DNA from: AWTP1-9 sp035703165
GTDB lineage: Bacteria > Bacteroidota > Bacteroidia > Chitinophagales > Chitinophagaceae
Direction of reading: 5' to 3'
NCBI GenBank assembly: GCA_035703165.1
Contig: DASSYR010000027.1
Span: forward strand, 1 to 64,000
Length of the DNA stretch: 64,000 nucleotides
Position 1 is the stretch's first letter. The number at the start of each line of letters is the position of its first letter. A model generated the notes under the pieces. That model saw nothing but the letters and a program-made list of their open reading frames with translations. It was not told the DNA's origin and ran no database searches. This document shows, piece by piece, positions 19,501 to 27,081 of the stretch. The position numbers and the translations under genes are program-made.

Positions 19501-19785
19501 GTTTTCATCCACCTGTCCACTCAATATGGTTTGAAACATCAGGCTTTTGATAGCCTGTGCTTCATTACCTTCTTTTTTTGCCAATGTATATATTTTCTTT
19601 ACTTCGGTAATGGCGGTTTTCGTTAACCCCTTATCCATCAATGCTTCAACTTTCTCCCATTGCGCTATGTAGTTTCGGGGTCTAACTTGTGTGATGGCTG
19701 AATTAGAAAAAAATGTGCATTGAATAAACAGAACCAGCAATAAAATGCAGTTCTGGTTTATTTTTTTTGAATTTAGTCCTATCAT
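13600..19785 (-). CDS. Alpha-2-macroglobulin-family protein with TonB-plug-like insert
   Basis: A 2061-residue exported protein that probably traps proteases at the cell surface or in the periplasm. Order of parts: signal peptide (about 1-32), a long helical N-terminal region, macroglobulin domains including the MG2 motif TDRSIYRPGQTMYFKG, a bait region, a short stretch with PGIQI and EEVVVT (about 1225-1238) resembling the TonB-dependent receptor plug junction, an MG7-type domain beginning NETAFFLPDLKTD, and the thioester domain with C1511-A-E-Q1514 intact. The last part is a receptor-binding-like domain. No lipobox is convincing. A palindromic repeat lies inside the coding region near residues 1425-1431. 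No penicillin-binding partner gene is adjacent. Family is secure; the trapping role is from known relatives. Confidence 0.92.
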   Translation of the reverse strand: MIGLNSKKINQNCILLLVLFIQCTFFSNSAITQVRPRNYIAQWEKVEALMDKGLTKTAITEVKKIYTLAKKEGNEAQAIKSLMFQTILSGQVDENAGINSIKSLEAESAETRQPAKSLLQSMTAQLYWNYFQNNRWRLYSRTNTENFKKEDIATWGVKDFHNKISALYLASISEVKLLQSSKLEPFDAIIQTYGYRYLRSTLYDFLSHRALDYFTNDERDVTKPAYQFIIRQEEAFADAPVFSKASFKTKDTASLYYKAITIFQQLTGFHLKDAKPDALIDLEIKRLQFMHNHAVLEEKEKLYERSLIQLTKKYANDSASAQVSYLLASFYNERGNQYTTFSNKDVQYEKKRAKEICEAVIAKFPKSEGGINCKSLLHQIVAKSFTLTTEKVNVPDQPFRMLVNYKNISKLYFRIIKTSKQELKRIDINNLENEDVWEKILSLKSIRNWNESLPDLKDYQQHSVEVKINELPNGLYVLLASEKPDFSNEENILALHTTYVSNISFVKNNSGECYILNRESGNPLANAKVQVWEKKYDYQRSEYSEDKKELLTTDKNGYTRIKSDNEGRNFLLEITHNKDYLFLDDSYYVYREYNPRQEPTVTHAFLFTDRSIYRPGQTMYFKGIVMQTITAETRTIAIENYKSKLILRDANGQKVGELNLTTNEFGSYHGSFKLPEGTLNGNFSILDSNTNAYAYFNVEEYKRPKFYVEVKKPDGTYRVNENITVKGNAKAYAGNNIDGATVKYRVVRRVRMPIWWDYGFGFAKIRPPRGSGTEMEITNGETNTDANGEFKITFKAIPDESVDKASQPTFIYEVSADVTDINGETRSSTNDVAVAYQALQLNINMPSRMPADSLKSILISSKNMNDIFESTNVNVTIHKLQAPNRIFRERLWLQPDQFLMSKEEYYNYFPYDVYADENEISKWNKGDKVADENYKTEENSKFIPYLAGQSSKFVAGWYEIVVTTKDKYGEMVTAKQYVELYNSNSSAYTSTKAGAVSDVLKGVVEPGEKASYQISTADKDVWMVQEILRSNEKNERSYINLNSETKTFDIIVNEDDRGGISTNWFYVQHNRVYTGSNQIDVPWTNKELKISYESFRDKTLPGSEEKWTLKVSGIKGDKVAAEMLASMYDASLDQFKTHNWADFKSQLYPDFYGYNQWSSNVFGTENTVAKDCYKGDNVYIYSKSYDVLVIKRKRNKEIQPWTEYYSAAFYDLEVPKALEGRIPGIQIREDKLEEVVVTQKKNSTTSVTKIENKDIKNDKIPSAQNPSSIQIRKNFNETAFFLPDLKTDSAGNISFSFTIPEALTEWKFLGLAHTKDMRTAITTNKVVTQKQLMVQPNAPRFMREGDKMEFSTKVSNLTDKTLNGTATLQLFDATTMKPVDELFKNGNSVQSFTAQAGQSAGIKFSIDIPFNYNSALVYRVVAQATSPIGGGWEGADGEENSLPVLTNRMLVTESITLPMRGEGSKNFSFEKLLNNKSTTLSNHALTVEYTSNPTWYAVQALPYLMEYPYECAEQTFNRYYANALAAKIANASPKIKAVFEKWKTLDTAALLSNLQKNEELKSALLQETPWVLEAKNEEQQKKNIALLFDMVKLSKELESSLNKLKEMQSPNGGFVWFKGGPDDRYITQYIITGIGHLQKLGAIPASTQNKINSILKTAVPYLDRKLKEDYDFLIKQKSKLKSQNIGYIQTQWLYMRSFFPDYKIPATTQKAYDYYRGQSQQFWLKQNRYAQGMTALALHRTGDNKTPTAILASIKDNSIVNEEMGMYFKDMSGGYYWHQAPVETQALLIEAFSEAGNDDKTVDDLKTWLLKQKQTQNWKTTKATAEACYALLLKGSDWLSEEPTIIIQLGDKTISNNNSKTEVGTGYFKERIDGKEVKNNMGNIKVTVTNPSTIKPLNLSTSWGAIYWQYFEDLDKISSAETPLKLSKKLFVEKNSDNGPVLIPINDGDEIKIGDKVKVRIELRADRDMEYVHMKDMRAACMEPVNVLSHYKWQGGLGYYESTKDASTNFFFNWLPKGTYVFEYPLFVTHSGNFSNGVTTIQCMYAPEFSAHSEGVRVKVK
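15494..15512. repeat. Palindromic REP-like element inside the macroglobulin gene
   Basis: CCTCCCCC and GGGGGAGG form a perfect 8-bp stem with a GAT loop, and flanking CCA/TGG can extend it with a one-base bulge. GC content is far above the surroundings. It is in frame and encodes SPIGGGW. A GGCCCC block just outside (15481-15486) also precedes the hairpin upstream of atpD, suggesting one repeat family. Confidence 0.7.
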
Positions 19786-19866
19786 CCTGCTAGATTTTAG
19801 TACAAGTTATTGAATAAGTTTTTTATTAATTCTAATTAATTGTTGACGGGTATTTTTTAGATGCAG

Positions 19867-19895
19867 TTGCATGGGCAATTGCATAAATAAGTTTG
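19867..19895 (+). promoter_or_regulatory. Promoter of the gene at 19998
   Basis: TTG at 19867-19869, an 18-base gap and TAAGTTTG at 19888-19895, a perfect TAnnTTTG. The predicted leader is about 95 bases long. Confidence 0.5.
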
Positions 19896-19981
19896 ATGCT
19901 AAAATGGTCAGTCACCAAATGCTTTAACTTTTTCTTATCATAAAGAATATGGAAGCGGCACAGGCTTTGGCATGCTATAAT

Positions 19982-19988
19982 CAGGAGG
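19982..19988 (+). promoter_or_regulatory. Strong Shine-Dalgarno sequence
   Basis: An AGGAGGA-type run lies 9-10 bases before the ATG at 19998. Most genes in this window have no such motif, as expected for Bacteroidota, so this site stands out and confirms the start codon. Confidence 0.6.
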
Positions 19989-19997
19989 ATATTAATT

Positions 19998-20447
19998 ATG
20001 AAAAAAATTTACACACTTTCTATTGCAGTTTTATTAACCGTATGTTCATTTGCTTATTTTTATGATGGCAGGCTGGCTGTTACCTACCTGGGTAGGGGCG
20101 ATATCAGGGTTACCATTGATGGTAAGCGTTACGATGACAGGCACAACAACATTATATTGAATAACTTACGACCCGGGCATCATACAATAAAGATAACCCG
20201 CACCCGAAGTGAACGACGGGGTGGTTGGTGGAACAGAGAAGAGGTTATTTATTCTTCATCTGTTTATGTAAGACCCAGAACTTTTATTGACATTACCATT
20301 AACCGCTTTGGAAGGGCCTTTGTGGATGAGCAGCAGGCCGACCGTAGCGGGAGATGGGATGACGATGATGATCGCTGGGGTAACGAAAACCGAAACAGAG
20401 ATGATGATTGGAAAGGCCGCGGGAACGGACGTAACAATGGTTATTAG
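19998..20447 (+). CDS. Small secreted protein with PEGA-like domain and Asp/Arg/Gly-rich tail
   Basis: A 149-residue protein with a clear signal peptide (about 1-19). The middle part (about 27-105) has an alternating beta pattern, RVTIDGKRYD followed by NLRPGHHTIKITRT, resembling PEGA-type surface domains. The last 35 residues are low-complexity, rich in Asp, Arg, Gly and Asn. It has its own promoter, an unusually strong ribosome binding site and a strong terminator, so it is probably well expressed. I do not recognise a specific function; a cell-envelope role is inference. Confidence 0.8.
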   Translation: MKKIYTLSIAVLLTVCSFAYFYDGRLAVTYLGRGDIRVTIDGKRYDDRHNNIILNNLRPGHHTIKITRTRSERRGGWWNREEVIYSSSVYVRPRTFIDITINRFGRAFVDEQQADRSGRWDDDDDRWGNENRNRDDDWKGRGNGRNNGY

Positions 20448-20477
20448 GAAGGCATCCAAGAAAATTTTCGATGCATA

Positions 20478-20512
20478 AAAATAAATCCTCCGCTGTGGCG
20501 GGGGATTTATTT
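20478..20512. terminator. Strong terminator hairpin, bidirectional
   Basis: AAATAAATCC-TCCGC and GCGG-GGGATTTATTT pair over about 14 positions around a TGTG loop, giving an A-rich side and a T-rich side. It can end the 19998 gene on the plus strand and the 20619 gene on the minus strand. Confidence 0.8.
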
Positions 20513-20618
20513 GCTCACAGATTATAATGATTTGCACAGATGAAACTTGGTGCAGTCTTTGTAAATAATTAGGTCCAATACCAAGGTGATTAACTTAATG
20601 TGAAAGTTCGGTTTTGTA

Positions 20619-21017
20619 TTAAGATTGTCTTTTTAGATGTAACTCAACTTGTGTATTTATTTGTAAAAGAGCTTCAAATTGCCTTTCTAAACTTTTGGTC
20701 ATTGAAAGAATATTACTTTTTGATAACTTCATTTTCTTTAATTTCTCAAATAATTCGTCAGATAAATTTTCATTGTATGAAGTTTCCATTTTTGTAATGT
20801 AAGATTGATAAGTTACTTCAGGAAATAGTTCCTTATCAAAAGCATTGTTTGCAGTTGCAAACTCAATTAGGTTCTTTTTTGTTTGATTTGAAATTTTTTG
20901 TGTGGCAAGAAATTGAGCTAATAAATGTTCTTTTTCCTCTTTCGGTTCCGAGAGAAATGTTTTTTTATAAGTAAGCCAAGCAATAAGAAGGCCCGCTATC
21001 CCAATTATAATTTCCAT
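20619..21017 (-). CDS. Hypothetical small membrane-anchored protein
   Basis: A 132-residue open frame beginning with an ATG. Residues 2-17 (EIIIGIAGLLIAWLTY) form one transmembrane helix, and the rest is charged and probably helical or coiled-coil, facing the cytosol. I do not recognise a family. Support for a real gene comes from a perfect TAACTTTG box 30 bases upstream, a terminator downstream and a balanced amino acid composition. Confidence 0.6.
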   Translation of the reverse strand: MEIIIGIAGLLIAWLTYKKTFLSEPKEEKEHLLAQFLATQKISNQTKKNLIEFATANNAFDKELFPEVTYQSYITKMETSYNENLSDELFEKLKKMKLSKSNILSMTKSLERQFEALLQINTQVELHLKRQS

Positions 21018-21047
21018 TTCTAAAAGAGTTTATTTTAAGTGGTTTCA

Positions 21048-21055
21048 CAAAGTTA
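21048..21055 (-). promoter_or_regulatory. -7 box upstream of the gene at 20619-21017
   Basis: The minus strand reads TAACTTTG, a perfect TAnnTTTG, 30 bases before the start codon. The -33 element is weak (GTG 17 bases further upstream). Confidence 0.4.
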
Positions 21056-21121
21056 ATATATGATGCCACTTGCACCGCAGATGAAAGGACTGCGACGCAA
21101 GGAACGATGCCATAAAAAACC

Positions 21122-21150
21122 AAAGCCGGTATAAAAATTACACCGGCTTT
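21122..21150 (-). terminator. Intrinsic terminator of sucD
   Basis: AAAGCCGGT (21122-21130) and ACCGGCTTT (21142-21150) form a perfect 9-bp stem. On the minus strand it is followed by TTTGGTTTTTT-like sequence. It starts 27 bases after the sucD stop. Confidence 0.85.
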
Positions 21151-21176
21151 ACTATTGTCAACTATACCGTATTCAA

Positions 21177-22049
21177 TTATCCTTTCATCACTTTTGCTAT
21201 GGTAACACCAATATCCGCAGGGCTGGCTACCACATGAATGCCACATTCGTTCATGATCTTCATTTTAGCAGCAGCCGTATCATCAGCACCACCAACAATA
21301 GCACCGGCATGTCCCATACGGCGACCGGGAGGCGCTGTTTGTCCGGCAATAAAACCTACTACCGGCTTCTTGCCATTTTCTTTATACCATCGGGCTGCTT
21401 CAGCTTCCATACCACCACCAATTTCACCAATCATTACCACGCCGTCTGTTTCAGGATCGTTCATAAATAATTCTAAGGCTTCTTTGGTAGTGGTACCGAT
21501 AATCGGGTCGCCACCAATACCAATGGCAGTTGAAATACCGAGACCAGCTTTAGCCACCTGGTCAGCAGCTTCGTATGTTAATGTTCCCGATTTGGAAACG
21601 ATACCAATTCCCCCTTTCTTAAAAATAAAACCCGGCATAATACCCACTTTACATTCGTCAGCCGTAATTACACCCGGGCAGTTAGGCCCAACTAAGCGGG
21701 TTGATTTACCTGACATATAATTTTTCACTCTCACCATATCCTGCACAGGAATACCTTCCGTAATACATACTACCAGTTTAATGCCGGCATCGGTTGCTTC
21801 CATAATAGCGTCTGCAGCAAAAGCGGGGGGTACGAAAATGATACTTACATCAGCCCCGGTTTCTTTAACAGCATCAGCTACGGTATTGAATACGGGTTTA
21901 TCAAGGTGTTTTTGACCACCCTTGCCAGGGGTAACTCCCCCAACTACATTAGTGCCATACTCAATCATTTGTGTTGCGTGGAAAGTCCCTTCCGTTCCCG
22001 TAAAACCTTGTACAATTATTTTAGAACTTTTATTAACAAGTACACTCAT
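21177..22049 (-). CDS. sucD: Succinyl-CoA synthetase (ADP-forming) alpha subunit
   Basis: The 290-residue alpha subunit of the TCA-cycle enzyme that makes ATP (or GTP) while cleaving succinyl-CoA. The CoA-binding N terminus has IIVQGFTGTEGTFH and VGGVTPGKGG, and the phosphorylated active-site histidine is in RMGHAGAIVGG. The ATG at 22049 (MSVLVNKSSK) gives the standard length; the frame upstream begins with TTG. The beta subunit gene sucC is not in the window, so the two subunits are encoded apart. Confidence 0.96.
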   Translation of the reverse strand: MSVLVNKSSKIIVQGFTGTEGTFHATQMIEYGTNVVGGVTPGKGGQKHLDKPVFNTVADAVKETGADVSIIFVPPAFAADAIMEATDAGIKLVVCITEGIPVQDMVRVKNYMSGKSTRLVGPNCPGVITADECKVGIMPGFIFKKGGIGIVSKSGTLTYEAADQVAKAGLGISTAIGIGGDPIIGTTTKEALELFMNDPETDGVVMIGEIGGGMEAEAARWYKENGKKPVVGFIAGQTAPPGRRMGHAGAIVGGADDTAAAKMKIMNECGIHVVASPADIGVTIAKVMKG

Positions 22050-22070
22050 AGCGTTTATTTGAAATTGCGG

Positions 22071-22078
22071 CAAAATTA
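22071..22078 (-). promoter_or_regulatory. Possible -7 box of sucD
   Basis: The minus strand reads TAATTTTG, a perfect TAnnTTTG, 22 bases before the sucD ATG. At the expected -33 position (20 bases upstream) stands ATG rather than TTG. Confidence 0.3.
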
Positions 22079-22256
22079 GGGGATTTTGCTTTTTAGTTCA
22101 TGAGTTTACAGGCTAATTGAATAATATATTATTTGCTCCCCAAATTTTTGTTGTTTGGAAAATAGGATAATTTACCCCCGCCGGGTTAGTACGATAACTT
22201 TTTTTAATTTAATAAGATAAATGCAATATGTATTAGGATAGTATTGTTTTGGCAGA

Positions 22257-24101
22257 TTAATAATCTAATTCTAAATTCAATCGGTCTTTCAGTTCTTTAA
22301 TCAGGGGATATTTTTCAACCAATTGAAAATACTGTTCTTTTGTGGTTAATGGTTTTTCTTTCGCTTCATCATCGCTGTTTTTTTCGATAAGGGTAACCTG
22401 GTAGGTTAAATTTTTGTTGTTGAAATACGTTTGTAAATAATCAATGAGGGAAGCTCGTTTTTGCTCAATAAATTTTTGTTGAATGTTATTTGTTACAATA
22501 ATTTCAAATGAATGTTTATCTATTAAATTTAATTCCGCAGCTTTAAAATTGGTAACCGAGGAAGAGTCATTATTTTCTTCAAGTTTTTTTATAAAAATAT
22601 TCCATGCCTTCGTCAATTCTTCCGTTGTGAGCGGTACGCTGTGGTTCCCATTGGCTTGATTATTTTGTACAACCTGTTTGCGTATCTTTTCTAATGCAAT
22701 AAGCTTGCCGTTGCCGGTTTGATGATTTTCGGTTGTTATTTCCGGCTGTTTTGTTGCATAAGTCACTTGTTCCTCCTTAGCCAGCAATAGTTTTTCTTCC
22801 GGCGTTTCTATTAACAGTTTGGCTTCTTTATTGGTAGATGGCTTGTGACTGGTTTTTGCTTGCTCCGGATTAATTTTTTGCGATGCATTATCATGGCTGA
22901 CCGTGGATTTTAATTTAATAGGAGCAATTGCTTTAAAACTCAGAGATTTTCCTGATTCAATTAGTTTTTTTTTACCAGGCTCACCCCCTTCGTTTAACAG
23001 TTCAATCGCCTGTTGCAAATAAGTGAGTTTGATAAGCGCCAGCTCGACATGTAATCTCTTATTACGAGCTGTTTTATAATTTATTTCTGATTCATTCAAA
23101 ACATTTAAAGCGCTGATAAGCCACGAGGCAGGAATTTTTTTTGCAGCAATTATGTATTTGTCTTTAAAGTCTTCAACTACTTCCAGCAAACCCGCTGCTC
23201 TTTCATCCTTGCATATAAGCAGGTTCCGAATAAATTCAGCAAGCCCATTTAACACCATGTCTCCCTCAAACCCTTTTCGATTAATATCATCAAACAATAG
23301 CATGGCTGATGCCAGGTCTTGTTGCTGCATATAGTCTAACAGCTTAAAATAATAATCCGCATCTAAAATGTTGAGATGTTCTAACGTATTTTGATAAGTT
23401 ACTTCGCTATTGGTAAAGCTTACAATTTTATCCAAAATACTCAGCGCATCCCGCATGCAACCTTCACTTTTTTGAGCAATTAATTGTAGAGCAGCTTTAT
23501 CGGCTTTTATTTCTTCTTTGGCGCAAATTTCTTCCAGGTGCTCAACCGTATCGTTTAGTGTAATGCGTTTAAAGTCAAATATCTGGCAACGGCTTAAAAT
23601 GGTGGGAATTATCTTATGCTTTTCTGTTGTGGCCAAAATAAAAATGGCATAAGAGGGGGGCTCTTCCAATGTTTTTAAAAAAGCGTTAAAGGCAGAAGAA
23701 CTCAGCATGTGAACCTCATCAATGATATACACTTTATATTTACCAGCCTGAGGTGCAAATCGAACCTGCTCCGTCAGTGCCCTTATGTCGTCAACGGAAT
23801 TATTACTGGCGGCATCTAATTCATGAATATTGAGTGAAGTGCTTTCGTTAAAAGATTTACAGGAATTACATTTATTGCATGCTTCTCCGTCTTTTTGAAT
23901 GTTTTCGCAATTAATAGTTTTGGCTAAAATACGGGCACAGGTTGTTTTTCCCACTCCTCTTGGCCCGCAAAACAAAAAAGCATGTGCCAGTTGATTGTTT
24001 TTTATCGCATTTTTTAAAGTAGTAGTTATGTGCGATTGACCAACAACAGTGTCAAAAGTCTGAGGCCTGTATTTACGTGCTGAAACAATAAATTTATCCA
24101 T
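22257..24101 (-). CDS. dnaX: DNA polymerase III subunit gamma/tau
   Basis: The 614-residue clamp-loader ATPase subunit of the replicative polymerase. The AAA+ domain shows Walker A GPRGVGKT (46-53), a four-cysteine zinc module (C65, C75, C78, C81), the Walker B-like IIDEVHMLS and the sensor/arginine-finger region LATTEKHKIIPTILSRCQIFDF. A low-complexity linker (about 370-500) leads to a C-terminal tau-like domain. I see no obvious slippery A-run with a hairpin that would make a separate gamma form, but did not test this systematically. The gene appears monocistronic. Confidence 0.95.
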   Translation of the reverse strand: MDKFIVSARKYRPQTFDTVVGQSHITTTLKNAIKNNQLAHAFLFCGPRGVGKTTCARILAKTINCENIQKDGEACNKCNSCKSFNESTSLNIHELDAASNNSVDDIRALTEQVRFAPQAGKYKVYIIDEVHMLSSSAFNAFLKTLEEPPSYAIFILATTEKHKIIPTILSRCQIFDFKRITLNDTVEHLEEICAKEEIKADKAALQLIAQKSEGCMRDALSILDKIVSFTNSEVTYQNTLEHLNILDADYYFKLLDYMQQQDLASAMLLFDDINRKGFEGDMVLNGLAEFIRNLLICKDERAAGLLEVVEDFKDKYIIAAKKIPASWLISALNVLNESEINYKTARNKRLHVELALIKLTYLQQAIELLNEGGEPGKKKLIESGKSLSFKAIAPIKLKSTVSHDNASQKINPEQAKTSHKPSTNKEAKLLIETPEEKLLLAKEEQVTYATKQPEITTENHQTGNGKLIALEKIRKQVVQNNQANGNHSVPLTTEELTKAWNIFIKKLEENNDSSSVTNFKAAELNLIDKHSFEIIVTNNIQQKFIEQKRASLIDYLQTYFNNKNLTYQVTLIEKNSDDEAKEKPLTTKEQYFQLVEKYPLIKELKDRLNLELDY

Positions 24102-24250
24102 ACTGTAACTGCAATTTAGGGAAACATTCTTTTAGTAATAAAACCAATCAAAAATGTTGAAAAATAGCCTGCTGTTGTCAGCAATTTATTGTTTCAGTAA
24201 TCTGGGGCAAAGAAGACCTTTTAGTTTTCTGAAGCCTGAATTTTTGCCTT

Positions 24251-25411
24251 TTATAAAATGGGATGTCGTTTAAACTCTTTGGTTCGGTCAAATAAATAGC
24301 GATAAGTAGCAAGATTGCGGCTTTGTGTGGCTCCAAGGTTTTTGGATATGTTTAGCATTTTGGGATTAAAATCTCCCTGCCATTGCAATTCCAGTTCATC
24401 GTATTGCTTGTTTCGCTGTATTACTTTGGCTCCTTCTACAATCATAAAATAATCTATCCCCGTACCCTGAAATTCCGGTACAATACCATAAACAATACCC
24501 GTAAATTTTTTACATGCTTTACGGTAACGCAGCCATAGGAATTTTAATTTGCTAAAGAAGTTGAATTGACCATTAAGATATTTTACAATTTGGTTCAGGT
24601 CCGGGAGGTTTACCCACATGGCAATCGGTTCGTCTTTATGATAAGCAAACCAGATGAGGGTTTCATCCATAACCGGCTTCATGGCTTTAAATATTTTTAA
24701 AGCCATTTCTTTATTCATTTCTTTATTTCCCTCATGCCCGGCCCAGGCTTTATTATAAACAGTACAAAAATCGGCTGCAAATTTTTTCAGGTTGTTTTTC
24801 CTTATATGGTTTACCGAAAACTCGGGGAGGGAAACATACTTTTCATGTTGAGTAAAAAATTTTTCCGGTAAAGAATGCTGTACATGCAAGTGCCAGCATA
24901 ACTGGTTATAAAAAACCCTGAAACCATAATTTTCAAACAAGGCCTGGTAATATGGAGGGTTGTAATTCATTAAATAAATTGGCGGCTTAAAGCCTTCTGT
25001 TACCAACCCCCACCAACGATCCCGTTCGCCAAAATTAATAGGGCCATCCATCGCTTGCATTCCTTTTTGCATAAGCCAGTGCTTGGCTACATCAAACAGC
25101 ATATCAGCCGCTTGTTGGTTATTGATGCATTCAAAAAAGCCAATTCCCCCTACAGGTATGTCATCCCCCTTGTTTTTGTATTTTTTTTGTACAAAAGCGG
25201 CAATTCGCCCAATCAAATTGCCCTTTTCATCTTTCAATATCCAACGCATTACTTGCCCGGTTCGAAAAGCTTTATTTTTCTTTTGATTAAAAACATCGTT
25301 AATGTCTTTATTTAATGGGCGAATCCAGTTTGCATCCTTTTTATACAAGGTAACAGCTACCTGTAAAAAATCTTTTGCTGTTTGGAAATTATTAACTTGT
25401 AACAGTTCCAT
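24251..25411 (-). CDS. GNAT-like protein (YghO-type), unknown function
   Basis: A 386-residue cytosolic protein resembling the large YghO-like group with GNAT N-acyltransferase folds. Recognisable segments are GGIGFFECINNQQAADMLFD, GPINFGERDRWWGLVTEGFKPP, NYNPPYYQALFENYGF and, later, GTGIDYFMIVEGA. The start at 25411 is supported by a -7 box (25425-25432) that would fall inside the coding region if the longer frame were used. It is divergent from glpK with a 76-base spacer. The substrate is unknown. Confidence 0.75.
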   Translation of the reverse strand: MELLQVNNFQTAKDFLQVAVTLYKKDANWIRPLNKDINDVFNQKKNKAFRTGQVMRWILKDEKGNLIGRIAAFVQKKYKNKGDDIPVGGIGFFECINNQQAADMLFDVAKHWLMQKGMQAMDGPINFGERDRWWGLVTEGFKPPIYLMNYNPPYYQALFENYGFRVFYNQLCWHLHVQHSLPEKFFTQHEKYVSLPEFSVNHIRKNNLKKFAADFCTVYNKAWAGHEGNKEMNKEMALKIFKAMKPVMDETLIWFAYHKDEPIAMWVNLPDLNQIVKYLNGQFNFFSKLKFLWLRYRKACKKFTGIVYGIVPEFQGTGIDYFMIVEGAKVIQRNKQYDELELQWQGDFNPKMLNISKNLGATQSRNLATYRYLFDRTKEFKRHPIL

Positions 25412-25424
25412 AAATGTATGGTTA

Positions 25425-25453
25425 CAAAAATAACTGATTGCAGATAAAATCAA
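25425..25453 (-). promoter_or_regulatory. Promoter of the GNAT-like gene
   Basis: On the minus strand TTG (25451-25453), an 18-base gap and TATTTTTG (25425-25432) match the Bacteroidota consensus perfectly. It lies 13 bases from the chosen ATG, giving a very short leader. Confidence 0.5.
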
Positions 25454-25487
25454 TTACTTTAAATTGACCTCTAAATATTATTAGTAA

Positions 25488-26981
25488 ATGGGTAAATACA
25501 TTCTTGCACTTGACCAGGGTACAACCAGTTCAAGAGCCATAATCTTTGATAAATCAGGCCTTGTAAAAGCGGTAGCACAGAAAGAGTTTGAACAGATATT
25601 TCCCAAACCGGGCTGGGTAGAGCATGATGCTAATGAAATATGGAGCACACAAATGGGCGTAGCAATGGAAGCAATTACCAAGGCAGGTTTAGCGATGACT
25701 GATATAGCTGCCATTGGCATTACCAATCAAAGAGAAACAACAGTAGTGTGGGATAAAAATACAGGACAGCCTGTTTATAATGCAATTGTATGGCAGGATA
25801 GAAGAACCGCCTCTTTTTGTGATCAGCTCAAATTAAATCAAACGGATAAAATTATTCGGGATAAAACAGGGTTGGTTGTAGATGCGTACTTCTCAGCTAC
25901 CAAAGTGAAGTGGATTTTGGATAATGTACCCGGGGCAAGAGAAAAAGCCGATAAAAACGAATTGGCATTTGGTACTATTGACAGTTGGCTGTTGTGGAAT
26001 CTTACGGGAGGTAAGGTTCACGCAACCGATGTAAGTAATGCATCCAGAACTATGATGTTTAATATTCATACACTGCAGTGGGATAACACTTTGACAAATA
26101 TTTTTGATGTTCCCATGAGTATGTTACCACAAGTATGCAGCAGTAGCGAAGTATATGGTAATACGCAAAATGTTTTTAAGGAATATGATATTCCCATTGC
26201 CGGTATTGCCGGCGATCAGCAAGCGGCTTTATTTGGTCAATTATGCACCAAGCCCGGGATGGTAAAAAATACGTATGGTACCGGTTGCTTTATGTTAATG
26301 AATACAGGGGAAAAAGCGATAGCATCTGCCAATAATTTATTAACTACCGTGGCCTGGAAAATAAAGGGAGTTACTCATTATGCTCTGGAGGGTAGTGTGT
26401 TTGTAGCCGGGGCCGTGGTACAATGGCTGAGGGATGGCTTGGGCATTATTAAACATTCATCAGAAGTGGAAGCATTGGCATTAAAAGTAAATGATAACGG
26501 TGGCGTATATCTCGTTCCTGCTTTTGTTGGTCTTGGCGCACCTTATTGGAACCAGGGGGCACGGGGAACTATGGTTGGGTTAACAAGGGGCAGTAGCGCC
26601 GCCCATATTGCCAGGGCTGCGTTGGAAAGCATTTGCTTTCAAACAATGGATGTACTGAAGGCAATGGAAAAAGATTCAGGTATATCTATCCGCGAATTAA
26701 GGGTAGATGGTGGTGCCGCAACCAACAATTTATTGATGCAATTTCAAAGCGATATTTTAAATACAAAAGTACTTCGTCCAAAAATTACTGAAACAACAGC
26801 GCTGGGAGCCGCTTATTTAGCCGGTCTGGCAGTTGGCTATTGGAACAACATAGAGGACATTCAACAACAATGGCAAATTGATCATAGTTTTTTGCCATCC
26901 ATGCATGATAAACAAAGAGAAGATTTGAGTGAGGGTTGGAAAAAAGCTGTAACAACTGCAATAACCTGGGCAAAGGACTGA
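25488..26981 (+). CDS. glpK: Glycerol kinase
   Basis: A 497-residue FGGY-family kinase that phosphorylates glycerol to sn-glycerol 3-phosphate with ATP. Diagnostic segments are LALDQGTTSSRAIIFD at the N terminus, TNQRETTVVWDK, WQDRRTA, GIAGDQQAALFGQLC, and the C-terminal ATP site DGGAATNNLLMQFQSD. Length equals the family norm. glpD and glpF follow on the same strand with gaps of 100 and 43 bases, so the three form a glycerol uptake and oxidation cluster. Confidence 0.97.
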   Translation: MGKYILALDQGTTSSRAIIFDKSGLVKAVAQKEFEQIFPKPGWVEHDANEIWSTQMGVAMEAITKAGLAMTDIAAIGITNQRETTVVWDKNTGQPVYNAIVWQDRRTASFCDQLKLNQTDKIIRDKTGLVVDAYFSATKVKWILDNVPGAREKADKNELAFGTIDSWLLWNLTGGKVHATDVSNASRTMMFNIHTLQWDNTLTNIFDVPMSMLPQVCSSSEVYGNTQNVFKEYDIPIAGIAGDQQAALFGQLCTKPGMVKNTYGTGCFMLMNTGEKAIASANNLLTTVAWKIKGVTHYALEGSVFVAGAVVQWLRDGLGIIKHSSEVEALALKVNDNGGVYLVPAFVGLGAPYWNQGARGTMVGLTRGSSAAHIARAALESICFQTMDVLKAMEKDSGISIRELRVDGGAATNNLLMQFQSDILNTKVLRPKITETTALGAAYLAGLAVGYWNNIEDIQQQWQIDHSFLPSMHDKQREDLSEGWKKAVTTAITWAKD

Positions 26982-27081
26982 TAAAGATAATTGCAAATGA
27001 TAGCAGGTAAAACAATTAATTATTATATGCATCAGGTGGTTAAAATATTTTTGATAATTAATCTTTGTTATAGATGATACG

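Noticed and set aside
20448..20618. Possible CRISPR-like or small RNA structure
   Set aside because: The only structure is one terminator hairpin; there are no repeated units or spacers here or elsewhere in the window.
21238..21720. 160-codon open frame antisense to sucD
   Set aside because: sucD is fully conserved on the other strand and the antisense product is a Pro/Ile/Ser-rich shadow.
22079..22256. Terminator of dnaX in the spacer before sucD
   Set aside because: A short CCCCCGCCGGG run is visible but no stable stem followed by T residues on the minus strand.
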